In this document: positions 42,101-49,883 of the stretch, one piece after another
Position numbering within the stretch: position 1 is the first letter of the stretch
Layout: each line of letters begins with the position of its first letter
NCBI GenBank assembly: GCA_964548225.1
Contig: CAZJQP010000024.1
Coordinates: forward strand, 1 to 55,258
Source: CALMEH01 sp964548225
Lineage (GTDB): Bacteria > Acidobacteriota > Blastocatellia > Pyrinomonadales > Pyrinomonadaceae
Direction: 5' to 3'
DNA: 55,258 nucleotides
Notes under the pieces: model-generated
What the model was told of the DNA's origin: nothing
The model's database searches: none
Seen by the model: only the letters and a program-made list of their open reading frames with translations
Translations under genes and position numbers: made by a program

Positions 42101-42763
42101 CGAATCAACCGTGTCGCCAAAAAACTCGATGCGGACAGGATTTTCCGCCGTCGGCGACCAGACATCAATAATTCCGCCGCGCACTGAGAATTCGCCGACC
42201 GACTTTATCGGTTCTTCGCGCACATAACCGCACGAAACGAGTTTTTCAATCAAACTTTCGGGCGCAAAATCCTCATCACGTTTCAAGTTTGCGCCGAGCT
42301 TTTTTATGTCTTCGGGCGCAAGCGTTTTCGTTATCAAAGATTTCGCCGACAAAATCAAAAAATCAGGCTTGGAATGCGTTAAATTCCAAAGCGTCAGCGC
42401 ACGAGTTTCCAGCGTTTCCGCGTGCGGCGAAATGTTGGCGTAAACGTCAGACTCAAACGAGGGTAAAGTCGAAATGAAAAGGGGAAAATGGAAAGGGGAA
42501 AATTCGGAATCGGATTTTGATTTTCCCTTTTCCATTTTCCCTTTTCCATTCCAAAAATCTAAATCGCACTCGAAAGTTTCCGCTTCTTTGTTTGAATCGG
42601 TAACAATAACGAAAGTTTTCGGCGATTCGCGTTTTAGATGCGACAGGACATAAGATTTTGAAGCAATCGAAGTCAACCCGCCGAGTGAGATGACGCGAGT
42701 TCCGCGTTTTATTTCGTCCGCGAGACGTTTTAATTCCGTAGATGTTTCTGCCGAAATGCTCAT
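39125..42763 (-). CDS. mfd: Transcription-repair coupling factor Mfd
   Basis: 1,212 residues from the ATG at 42763; the longer frame begins inside a palindrome. UvrB-like N-terminal domains come first. The RNA-polymerase interaction domain follows (FVVHVDHGIARFEGLQ). The translocase core carries IIGDVGYGKTEVAMRGAFK (P-loop, about 710), VVVDEEQRFGV (DEEQ box), TLSATPIPRTLNMSL and QLRGRIGRSNRRAYAYLL, then the TRCF C-terminal domain. Mfd removes stalled RNA polymerase and recruits UvrA. Three low-complexity insertions between the N-terminal domains and the RID are encoded by dispersed repeats (42471-42552, 41515-41550, 41151-41185), explaining the extra length over the usual ~1,150. All motor motifs are intact, so it should work. 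Confidence 0.95.
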   Translation of the reverse strand: MSISAETSTELKRLADEIKRGTRVISLGGLTSIASKSYVLSHLKRESPKTFVIVTDSNKEAETFECDLDFWNGKGKMEKGKSKSDSEFSPFHFPLFISTLPSFESDVYANISPHAETLETRALTLWNLTHSKPDFLILSAKSLITKTLAPEDIKKLGANLKRDEDFAPESLIEKLVSCGYVREEPIKSVGEFSVRGGIIDVWSPTAENPVRIEFFGDTVDSIREFDAETQLSIGQLKEISIAPMREFTASSQDFNDWSFFAQERFSDEKFSRALKDRTQFADEGESFSGWEFLFPLVQRRESSIFDFLQDCVFVIDEPVTIEQNLASFYETLERRYAEIIESGEIGLEPDELFLNGEDLRERFEQKQRLELRALGRTAAETDEEFYLEGGNPRVSKGVDVFDEKNFDTLPNGRVSAFDTKPLFLFPTAEKSSDFEIISRSTRKFHGDLKAFANEIKSPEKARSLQSLVVLQTQGLAERFAEILRDYDVSLASDAIKIGDLSSGFEIPALNLIVQTETDIFGESTQAEYQKPKTKNQRPNRKTNLNAFISDFRDLKQGDFVVHVDHGIARFEGLQMINSQGAEREFMLLIYAENSKLFVPVERLDLVSRYSSGEATAPTLDRLGGLGWQKTKAKAKRAMRDMADELLRLYAERKMVSGFAFSADSPWQTEFEDAFPYQLTSDQAKAIEDLKDDMQTPVPMDRLIIGDVGYGKTEVAMRGAFKAVMDNKQVAILTPTTVLAYQHFESFRKRFSAFPVKIELLSRFRSKKEQTEVVKAVEAGAVDILIGTHRILSNDVKFQKLGLVVVDEEQRFGVAHKEKLKHLKKKVDVLTLSATPIPRTLNMSLLGMRDMSVIETPPRDRLAINTQVVQFSESVIKSAIELELSRNGQVFFIHNRVESIESIAAHVKKIVPNARIIVAHGQMNEKEMENAVLDFVDYKFDVLVATTIIENGIDIPRANTIIINRADNYGLSQLYQLRGRIGRSNRRAYAYLLIPSEIELTPIAKRRLSAIREFSDLGAGFRIAALDLELRGAGNILGGQQSGQLDALGFDLYTKMLERTIQELKGETVEDEISVSINLGVDVSIPKDFINETSQRLRTYKRISSAANDDVLQTIYAEINDRYGKLPTSVENLFDYARLRKLAETIGIVSIDKAPNGFGIKLSENAKVAPEKLMEYLEESEGSAFSPNGILRVASDERNLIESARKVLEEIKA
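41151..41185. repeat. TTTTGGT heptamer tandem in mfd
   Basis: Four near-perfect TTTTGGT units, in frame, coding for a Lys/Asn/Pro-rich stretch (YQKPKTKNQRPNRKTN) just before the RID. No complementary arm nearby. Confidence 0.75.
41515..41550. repeat. Copy of the island palindrome arm inside mfd
   Basis: Matches 24094-24129 at 33 of 36 positions (AGGCAGAAACACGAC, then GGAGTGTGTCAAAA). In mfd it codes for DTLPNGRVSAF on the leftward strand. The second arm is absent here. Confidence 0.7.
42471..42552. repeat. In-frame hairpin element inside mfd
   Basis: 33 bases at 42471-42503 pair with 42520-42552 at 29 of 33 positions. The arms are GGGGAAAA/TGGAAA-type repeats, like the intergenic hairpins. 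It codes for WNGKGKMEKGKSKS then FSPFHFPLF, an insertion not expected in Mfd at this point. Confidence 0.75.
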
Positions 42764-42772
42764 AAGTTTTAA

Positions 42773-42846
42773 CCGCAAGACACGCGAAAAAGCGCGAGAA
42801 ACTGAAAAATGCTTTCGCATCTTTTCGCGTCTTTCGCGGTTTATTT
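42773..42846. repeat. Palindrome between mfd and lysS
   Basis: AACCGC-AAGACACGCGAAAA faces TTTTCGCGTCTTTCGCGGTT with an imperfect inner stem. It occupies the mfd 5' side, and its open frame makes a false N-terminal extension of Mfd. Confidence 0.65.
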
Positions 42847-42870
42847 AATTTTGCCACAAATTCTGAAAGT

Positions 42871-42899
42871 TTGCCGTGTGCGCTCGGCTTCTTTATAAT
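42871..42899 (+). promoter_or_regulatory. Promoter of lysS
   Basis: TTGCCG, a 17-bp spacer and TATAAT (42894-42899). The -10 is only 11 bases before the ATG, so the leader is a few bases at most. Confidence 0.7.
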
Positions 42900-42910
42900 C
42901 AAATTTTTAT

Positions 42911-44815
42911 ATGTCTATCGCAAACACACAAACCAAGAATATTATCGAAGCAGGAATTATTGACGATAACGACCAAGTTCAAGCGCGTATCGAACATTTA
43001 AGGGAACTTGAAAGACTTGTCGGCAATTCGTATCCGAACAAATATCAACGCTCAAATATCACGGGCAAAGAAGATACGATTTCGGCGATTTTGGCGTTTG
43101 AACCGATTAAAGAAATCGTTCAAAAACTAAAAGATGCCACGCCCGAAGGCGAAAAACCGAATCAAGAGTTGAAAGCCGAACTCAACGAACAATTAAAATC
43201 TTTCGGCAATGTGCGCGTTTCGGGACGGCTTGCAGTGCCGCCGCGTGTGATGGGCAAGGCGGCGTTTGTGCATTTGAGCGACGGACGCGAAAGATTGCAG
43301 ATTTATGTTCGCAAGCAGGACGCGAAAGTTATCAGCAACGACAATCTGCAACCGATTGAAGGCGAAGACGCGGCTTGGGACGTTTTCAAACTTCTCGACC
43401 ACGGCGATTTTATCGGTGCAAGCGGTTTTTTGTTTCTGACGAACACGGGCGAGTTGTCGGTTCACGTCGAGACGTTTCAGTTTCTTTCAAAATCATTGTT
43501 GCCAATGCCCGATAAAATTCACGGCATTGCCGACCCCGAATTACAGCGCAGATTTCGTTATGCTGATTTGATTGCGTCTTCTCTGCAAATCGAACACGAA
43601 GGTCTGACGACGCGGGAAGTTTTTGAACGCCGCGCCAAACTCATCAGCGGAATGCGTAGATTTTTGGACGATGCAGGTTATATCGAAGTCGAAACGCCGA
43701 TGCTCACGCCGAAAGCGACGGGCGCGACGGCAACGCCGTTTGAAACTTTTCACAACGCGCTCGACATTCCGCTTTACGCACGAATCGCGCCCGAACTTTA
43801 TTTGAAACGCTTGACCGTCGGCGGGTTTGAAAAGGTTTACGAACTCAACCGCAATTTCCGCAATGAAGGTTTATCGCACAAACACAATCCCGAATTCACG
43901 ATGCTCGAATTTTACTGCGCCTATATGGACGTGAACGGAATGATGGATTTTTGTGAAGAAATGCTGAAAGAATCCGTGCAAAAGGCAACGGGCGGAAGTT
44001 TGATTGTGAAATACGACGGCAAAGAGATTGATTTTTCAAAGTTTGAAAGACTTTCGATGAAAGATGCTATTGCGAAATATTGGGAATTACATAGTAAATC
44101 AAGTCTCGGATTTGCTTATAAAGCAAATATAACTGAAATGACGCGAGGAAAATTTGCCCGTTCGTGGTTAGACGAACCGCAACAAGTTTTTTATCTAGCC
44201 GCTTTTTGCGAAAGTTATCCTTTTGAAACACAATTTCTTACAACAGTAGATTCATATAATATTGCGGGAAGACAAAGCGAACCTGTTTATATTGGAAAAG
44301 AAAATCCAGATTTAGCAGAAGCACAAACTCAACGATTTATTGAAAGATTAAACAATCAATCGAATGAATCTGAAGAAATTAAAGTTCAAAAATGTCTAGT
44401 GAAAATTTTTGAAACATTAATTGAACCAGATTTAACTCAACCGACATTCATCATTGATTACCCGAAATCAATTTCGCCTTTGTCGAAAGCGTCGCCGGAG
44501 AATCCGAATATTGCGGAGCGGTTTGAATTGTTTATCAACGGAATGGAAGTCGCCAACGGTTTTTCCGAGTTGAACGACCCGCAGGAGCAATATGAAAGAT
44601 TTGTTGACCAGATGAAAGAACGCGAAGGCGGCGACGCGGAAGCGATGGTCTTGGACGAAGATTATATCCGCGCTTTGAGTTACGGAATGCCTCCGGCGGC
44701 GGGAATCGGCATCGGGATTGACAGATTGGTGATGCTTCTGACGAATAAACATTCGATTCGTGATGTTATTTTGTTTCCGCATCTCAGACCGGAACGGCGA
44801 GAAGAGGAGAATTAG
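42911..44815 (+). CDS. lysS: Lysyl-tRNA synthetase, class II
   Basis: 634 residues. An OB-fold anticodon-binding domain (about 95-205: VRVSGRLAVPPRVMGKAAFVHLSDGRERLQIYV) is followed by the class II core: motif 1 MRRFLDDAGYIEVETPML, motif 2 FRNEGLSHKHNPEFTMLEFY, motif 3 GIGIGIDRLVMLL. It charges tRNA-Lys. It is about 130 residues longer than usual. One extra block sits before the OB domain (TISAILAFEPIKEIVQKLKD and on). Another, about 390-500 (WELHSKSSLGFAYKANITEM, AAFCESYPFETQFLTTVDSY, ERLNNQSNESEE), is coded by clearly AT-richer DNA (about 44080-44410). The catalytic ending LIEPDLTQPTFIIDYPKSISPLSK is normal. Confidence 0.95.
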   Translation: MSIANTQTKNIIEAGIIDDNDQVQARIEHLRELERLVGNSYPNKYQRSNITGKEDTISAILAFEPIKEIVQKLKDATPEGEKPNQELKAELNEQLKSFGNVRVSGRLAVPPRVMGKAAFVHLSDGRERLQIYVRKQDAKVISNDNLQPIEGEDAAWDVFKLLDHGDFIGASGFLFLTNTGELSVHVETFQFLSKSLLPMPDKIHGIADPELQRRFRYADLIASSLQIEHEGLTTREVFERRAKLISGMRRFLDDAGYIEVETPMLTPKATGATATPFETFHNALDIPLYARIAPELYLKRLTVGGFEKVYELNRNFRNEGLSHKHNPEFTMLEFYCAYMDVNGMMDFCEEMLKESVQKATGGSLIVKYDGKEIDFSKFERLSMKDAIAKYWELHSKSSLGFAYKANITEMTRGKFARSWLDEPQQVFYLAAFCESYPFETQFLTTVDSYNIAGRQSEPVYIGKENPDLAEAQTQRFIERLNNQSNESEEIKVQKCLVKIFETLIEPDLTQPTFIIDYPKSISPLSKASPENPNIAERFELFINGMEVANGFSELNDPQEQYERFVDQMKEREGGDAEAMVLDEDYIRALSYGMPPAAGIGIGIDRLVMLLTNKHSIRDVILFPHLRPERREEEN

Positions 44816-44956
44816 CGAAAAAAACGAAACCGAAGTAAATCTCATCATTTCTTAGCCGCAGATAAACGCAGATTTCGCGGATATTTTATCTACCTAATGT
44901 GCAACTCTTTTTTGGTATAAATACTTGGTTTTTCTAAACTGCAACGTCCGTCCAAG
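44816..44956. other. Spacer after lysS with partial palindrome
   Basis: Contains AGCCGCAGATAAACGCAGATTTCGCGGAT-like sequence (44852-44882), a partial copy of the hairpin found at 49817-49873. Otherwise nothing. Confidence 0.4.
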
Positions 44957-45226
44957 TCATTCTGCCGCACCGCAGAATGATTTTTCCGTGCCGCAGAGTC
45001 ATTTTTCCGTGCCGCAGAATCATTTTTCCGCACCGCAGAATGATTTTTCCGTGTCGCAGAATCATTTTTCCGCACCGCAGAATCATTTTTCCGTGCCGCA
45101 GAATGATTCTGCCGTGTCGCAGAATGATTCTGCCGTGTCGCAGAATGATTCTGCCGTGCCGCAGAATGATTCTGCCGTATCGCAGAATGATTCTGCCGTG
45201 CCGCAGAATCATTCTGCGGCACGATA
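44957..45226. repeat. 21-bp minisatellite, 12 copies
   Basis: Twelve 21-bp units with core CCGCAGAATNATT. The first six continue TTTCCG (ATTTTTCCG); the last six continue CTGCCG, making CAGAAT-N-ATTCTG a perfect palindrome in each. Because 21 is a multiple of three, all six frames stay open and give false 7-residue-repeat ORFs. It lies between convergent lysS and the BNR gene. Confidence 0.92.
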
Positions 45227-45263
45227 ACGGCGCGGTTTTGTGATAGATATTTTCCTTATTATT

Positions 45264-48200
45264 TTAATCAGCCATAAAATTAGCATCGGCGACACTATCC
45301 TGCAGGTTCAGCACAATACTTGGCGTTGAAAAAGTATATCTTTTTGACAAGACTGTAACGACGTAGGTTTGACCAACCGGCAAATCGTCGAAATTGTAAT
45401 AGCCGAAGGTTGTCGTTTTGACATATCGCGGTTCGGTCAATTCGCCGCCCGTGAGCATAACGGTTGCATTCCGAATGCCGTTTCCGTTTGCCGTCAAAAC
45501 TCGTCCGCCGACTGATGCACCGGCGGCTGTCGGACCAAACGGCGGATTCACCGGTCCCAATATTTCAAAATCGTCAACCATAAAGCCATCTACGGCATAA
45601 CCTGCGGCACTGTATCCCGACGCGACGGATAAGACAAACCGAAATGTTACGTCGGGTTGTCCGACTAAAGCAGGTGCGCCGGTCGTGATGTTATAGGTGG
45701 CTAAAGTGTTGTTTGATGTGATAGTCCAACCATACCGATCAGCAAAAATACCGGCATCAACGGGACATCCGGTTGCCGGTCCGCGATTATACCAATTCGT
45801 TGCAGATGGATCGGCATTGACTCCTAACCTCGTCCAAGTCTGTCCTTTGTCGGTCGAATATTGTAACTGAACGGCAAACGGACCATTACAAAAAGTAATC
45901 TCCATACTTCTCCTAAACCGCAAGGTGTAGGCACTCGCCGAGGAAGTGAAATTAAAGCTCGGTGTTTGAAGAACGCTGATATAATTGCCCGATGTCAGGT
46001 CTGCGTCAAGGTCTGTTTTCCAAACATTGACCGGCGAATTAACGGTTGTCAGAAAATTGGTCGGCACGCCTCGTTCCCATTTGTTGATGCCGCCTTTGGT
46101 TGATTGCGAACCGAAATCATTCGGGTTGATTTCAAAAGTGCCGCCATCGGTCGCCACGACATACGGAGTTCCGCGGTTCGGCAAGATATGAATGTATTGA
46201 GTTTTAGTTAAAGTCGCCGCGCCGCTGTTAATGGTCAGCGTAACATTGAATTTACCCGCAGTCATATAAGTATGCGACGGGTTTTCAGATGTTGAAAGCG
46301 GAGAACCGTCGCCAAAATCCCATGACCACGAAGTAGCCTTGTAACTATCGCTTGTAAATTGGATGGGTTTGTTAATGTAAGTAACCTGTATATCGGAATT
46401 GAAAATTGCCGTCGGGGCTGTAAATATATCCGAAGCAAACAGTCCGCGTCCGTGGGATGCCGCGATTACATACTTATCGCTCTGGCGGTATTGGAGCATA
46501 TCTACGCGAACATTGGCGAGTCCTGAATTGCTCGCTCCCCAAACGGTCGAACCGCCGTCGAGATTGTCGGTAGTCCAAACACCCAATTCGGTAGCAACTA
46601 TCGCTTGGTCGTTGTTGTTCGGATTAAATAAAGCCCAGCGAATCGGCATATCGGGCAGATTGCCTTCAACCGATGTCCAACTCGTTCCGCCGTTTGTGCT
46701 TTCCCAAACACTGTTGAGACCATAATTACTGAAGGTAATTATCAGGTGATTATCGTTGCCGGTTTCGACTTCGACACTCGAAACATATCCGGCGGGCAAG
46801 CCGGTGCTGATATTTGTTGATGTGGCTCCGCCGGTATGTGCATTGTCAACTCTGACAACTCTGCCGCTGTTCGTTCCAAAGAAAACGCGGTTGGCGGTGT
46901 TCGGCGAAACCTTCACGGCTGATACATTGCCGGCAAAATCGGCGATAGGAATAGTCACAAATGTTGCACCGGTTTGAGGATCATCCCAGCGAAGATATTG
47001 GTTGGCATTTCTGGCGGCATACATTCTGTTGTTGACATCGTCATAGTCCGTGGGATTGATAAACTGACCGCCGGATGCAGTTATATTTGTCCAAGTAGCT
47101 CCGCTGTCGGTTGAACGATAGTAATCATTGAAAATATATTGTGTCCATTGGAATTGCGGTTGGTTTTGGTCAATATGACAAAAAGCACCGTCGCCGCCGG
47201 TTACTTCTATAGTTGGTTGTAGTCCGCTTGCAGAAAACTGATGTGTGCCGTTGTCCTGCGCTCCGGCAAGGTAATAAGGTGTCTGCGCCGTTGGATGAAT
47301 CGCGGCGGAATAGAATTGCGCGGTGCGGTAATTTGCGTTTCTGTCTTCTATCGTCGGTATTGGAGCCGTCGCATTTGTCGTGCGATACACTCCGCCGTCA
47401 TTGACGAAATAGGCAACCGTCGAACTTCCGGGTTGGAAGATTATATTGTGCTGGTCGGCGTGAACATACTGAAACCCGAAACCGCCATACCAATGCGCGA
47501 TCTGAGACCAAGTTCCGGCACCATCCGCACTCACAAAAATATCAATTCCGCCGACAAAAAGCCTATCCCGATTATTCGGGTCAACCGCTATTGCCAAATC
47601 ATACCAGCCTTGACCATTTGAAAAATCCGCCGCCGGAATTCCGGGATCGGCATCAGCCGGTTCGGTTCTCGATGTCCAGGTTGTTCCTCCGTCAACAGTT
47701 CTTAAAATTCCATTTACAGAAGTGCCGAGTTCAACGACAGCATAAACATAATTGGCATCGTTCGGCGCAATCGCCAATTCAACCCTCGAAGCCGTAATCG
47801 GAATGGTTTGGGCGGCGGCAAATGTTACGCCTGCGGTTGTAGATTTATGAATCGAGCCATTGAGGGACGCATAAATATCTCCGTTTGCGGCAATTTCCAC
47901 GTCATATGCGAAATTGCTTGTAGCTCCGGTAATGCCCAAACCCGTGCCTAAAACCTTTGTCCAAGTTGTGCCGCCATCGGCGGAACGTCGCAGACCTGTT
48001 GATGTAGCCACAAAAACAACGCCGGTGCTATTCACGGCTACTTTCTGACAAAAGTAAAAATTGCTGTTATTGGTTGCGGCTAATTGAGACCAAGTTGCGC
48101 CGCCGTCGGTGCTTTTCCAAACGCCGAGTCCCTGAACGGCATCCAAATTGGAATAACCTTCGCCGGTTGCGAAATACATCACCATCGTATTGGACGGGTC

Positions 48201-48953
48201 GTAAGCAATTGAGGTTACGGCAAGATTGCTTGCCAAATCGTTGACCGGAATCCAGCCGGGCGTTGCTGAGTTGATATTGGTGGTTTTCCATAAACCGCCG
48301 CTGACACTGCCCGCAAAGACCGTGTTTCCGGTTCCGTCATTCGGGTCAACAATCATCGAGCGGGTGCGTCCGCCAAGATTATTCGGACCTTGTTCTTTCC
48401 AATTAACACCGCTTATCGGCGCGAGATTTTCTCGTATTAGACGGTCTTTATATTCTTTGGCGACAAGCAATCTTTCGGTGGGAACATATCCGAGTGCCGG
48501 ATCTCTCATCATTTCGAAATTTCTTCTAAGCGCATCGGCTGGTTTGTCTTTCCCTTTCGGCTCTTCGGCTTCTTCATCTTTCGGAATTGTCAGATTAGAG
48601 TTCGTCCGCGGCGCATCTTTAATAATTTCAATTAAATTCGGGGAATTATCCGAGTTTGAAATTTTCGCAATCAAGTCATTGATTCCGTTATAATTCGGAG
48701 ACGAAAAAATATCCTGAAAATCTTTATTTTTCGGCGGAGTTACGCGGACGTTCAACGAATCTGAAGTTAAATCCGCCTCATCGTCCGCCATTGAATCATT
48801 TGACTGCGCCTCTACTTTGTTTGAAAAAAGAGGCACAATGCCTAATCCATCCTTCAAAGCGACAACTACCACAAGCGCAGCAAACGCAATAAATAGACTC
48901 AAGACAAAAATGAAACGAAATGACGGTTTGTTTTTTAAAAAGATGTTTCTCAT
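45264..48953 (-). CDS. Large secreted BNR/sortilin-repeat protein with PKD and regulatory-like domains
   Basis: 1,229 residues. N-terminal hydrophobic segment 14-34 (FIFVLSLFIAFAALVVVVAL) serves as a signal or anchor. A linker with KDEEAEEPKGKDKPADALRRNFEMMRDP follows. About 190-850 are BNR/VPS10-like repeats with many SxDGGxTW Asp-boxes (KSTDGGATWSQL, RSADGGTTWTKV, RTVDGGTTWTSR, ESTNGGTSWTSV), probably a beta-propeller pair. About 855-935 is a PKD domain (ATSWSWDFGDGSPLS, HTYMTAGKFNVTLTI). Next comes a jelly-roll-like adhesion region, then a C-terminal carboxypeptidase-regulatory-like domain (GGRVLTANGNGIRNATVMLTG). It is likely cell-surface or secreted, possibly glycan-binding or -degrading. 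Sialidase activity is not supported: no full catalytic set seen. Confidence 0.85.
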   Translation of the reverse strand: MRNIFLKNKPSFRFIFVLSLFIAFAALVVVVALKDGLGIVPLFSNKVEAQSNDSMADDEADLTSDSLNVRVTPPKNKDFQDIFSSPNYNGINDLIAKISNSDNSPNLIEIIKDAPRTNSNLTIPKDEEAEEPKGKDKPADALRRNFEMMRDPALGYVPTERLLVAKEYKDRLIRENLAPISGVNWKEQGPNNLGGRTRSMIVDPNDGTGNTVFAGSVSGGLWKTTNINSATPGWIPVNDLASNLAVTSIAYDPSNTMVMYFATGEGYSNLDAVQGLGVWKSTDGGATWSQLAATNNSNFYFCQKVAVNSTGVVFVATSTGLRRSADGGTTWTKVLGTGLGITGATSNFAYDVEIAANGDIYASLNGSIHKSTTAGVTFAAAQTIPITASRVELAIAPNDANYVYAVVELGTSVNGILRTVDGGTTWTSRTEPADADPGIPAADFSNGQGWYDLAIAVDPNNRDRLFVGGIDIFVSADGAGTWSQIAHWYGGFGFQYVHADQHNIIFQPGSSTVAYFVNDGGVYRTTNATAPIPTIEDRNANYRTAQFYSAAIHPTAQTPYYLAGAQDNGTHQFSASGLQPTIEVTGGDGAFCHIDQNQPQFQWTQYIFNDYYRSTDSGATWTNITASGGQFINPTDYDDVNNRMYAARNANQYLRWDDPQTGATFVTIPIADFAGNVSAVKVSPNTANRVFFGTNSGRVVRVDNAHTGGATSTNISTGLPAGYVSSVEVETGNDNHLIITFSNYGLNSVWESTNGGTSWTSVEGNLPDMPIRWALFNPNNNDQAIVATELGVWTTDNLDGGSTVWGASNSGLANVRVDMLQYRQSDKYVIAASHGRGLFASDIFTAPTAIFNSDIQVTYINKPIQFTSDSYKATSWSWDFGDGSPLSTSENPSHTYMTAGKFNVTLTINSGAATLTKTQYIHILPNRGTPYVVATDGGTFEINPNDFGSQSTKGGINKWERGVPTNFLTTVNSPVNVWKTDLDADLTSGNYISVLQTPSFNFTSSASAYTLRFRRSMEITFCNGPFAVQLQYSTDKGQTWTRLGVNADPSATNWYNRGPATGCPVDAGIFADRYGWTITSNNTLATYNITTGAPALVGQPDVTFRFVLSVASGYSAAGYAVDGFMVDDFEILGPVNPPFGPTAAGASVGGRVLTANGNGIRNATVMLTGGELTEPRYVKTTTFGYYNFDDLPVGQTYVVTVLSKRYTFSTPSIVLNLQDSVADANFMAD

Positions 48954-49406
48954 ATTCCGATGGTTTGTTCTTTAAAACGTTTGAAAAATGCTGAAACGCT
49001 GATTAGAATGGCTTAATTTTGATTTATACAAATACGCGCCGAATTTGGAAGTTTTTTGATATTCAGTCGGACAAAATTGTCTGTTTGATTACACAAATAC
49101 CACCACATTCTATACCTTTATTGAAAATAATCCAAGTTGACAAAACATTCCTGATTTAATTCTATCCACTTATTTTTTCCGACCATCATCAGCTAAACAA
49201 TAGACTAAAATCAGTTGTTCACTTATACTCAACATTATGTAATTTCCTTATTTTTGAGCAATCTTTTTCGCTAAAATCATTTACTCAACTTTTGGAGGTT
49301 ACATAATTTTCAACTCAAGACTCAGGTTTGATTAAAAAAGACATCAAGATGGTGATGTTTTGGGAGCAGATATTGCAGGTATTAGCGAATAATTTTTCTT
49401 AAATCT
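48954..49406. other. Divergent intergenic region, 453 bp
   Basis: No gene seen. ATTATGTAA (49234-49242) is mirrored by TTACATAAT (49299-49307), 56 bases apart, overlapping a TTGGAGG sequence that has no convincing gene after it. Promoters for both neighbours presumably lie here. Confidence 0.4.
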
Positions 49407-49793
49407 ATGTTCAGAGATACAAAATCACAACTCGAAGGAATTACGGAAATTTTTGAAACTGCCAAACGTGAAGACGGTTGGGATATGTCGGGCGAAATGC
49501 TTTACAGCTTTTATTTCGTTGATGAATCAATCGAAAAGCTCAACAATCTCGGCGAAAAACTAGAAGCGGACGGCTATGATTTTATCGGCGTTTTTGAGCT
49601 TGGCGACGAAGAAACCGATGAACCGACGGGCGAATATCTTTTGCATATTGATAAGGTCGAAACGCACACGCCCGAATCTTTGGCGGAAAGAAACGTCGAA
49701 TTTCAAAACTTGACGGACGACTACGAAATCGAAACCTACGACGGTTGGGAATTTGGCGAAGTCGGCGATTATGATGAAGACGAAGACGAATAA
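49407..49793 (+). CDS. RraB-family regulator of RNase E activity
   Basis: 128 residues with the RraB fold signature: a first half typical of DUF695-type/RraB proteins (WDMSGEMLYSFYFVDESIEKLNNLGEKLEADGYDFIGV) and the conserved block EYLLHIDKVETHTPESLAERNVEFQNL then YDGWEFGEVG. RraB proteins bind RNase E and tune mRNA decay in Gammaproteobacteria (family knowledge); here only the fold is certain. The acidic tail DYDEDEDE is common. The gene stands alone. Confidence 0.8.
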   Translation: MFRDTKSQLEGITEIFETAKREDGWDMSGEMLYSFYFVDESIEKLNNLGEKLEADGYDFIGVFELGDEETDEPTGEYLLHIDKVETHTPESLAERNVEFQNLTDDYEIETYDGWEFGEVGDYDEDEDE

Positions 49794-49816
49794 AAAGGCA
49801 AATAAATTTGAAGAAA

Positions 49817-49873
49817 ATTAGCCGCAGATTTCGCGGATAAACGCAAATTATTCAAAAAAAATCTGCGGCTAAA
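49817..49873. repeat. Hairpin between RraB and EamA genes
   Basis: TTAGCCGCAGATT pairs with AATCTGCGGCTAA. The same theme is present in part after lysS. Possible terminator for rraB, ending 10 bases before the next ATG. Confidence 0.65.
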
Positions 49874-49883
49874 ATAAAAAGTA

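Noticed and set aside
42764..42820. Longer Mfd N-terminus
   Set aside because: It is encoded by a palindromic repeat and does not resemble the Mfd start.
44957..45226. The 21-bp array as a CRISPR
   Set aside because: Units abut with no unique spacers, are shorter than CRISPR repeats plus spacers, and no cas gene is near.
44890..45243. Open frames on both strands across the minisatellite (about 90-110 residues)
   Set aside because: They exist because 21 bp is a multiple of three; all frames are open and give the same 7-residue repetition. No start signal supports any of them.
45264..48953. Sialidase activity for the BNR protein
   Set aside because: Asp-boxes alone mark a propeller fold; the Arg triad and catalytic residues could not be identified.
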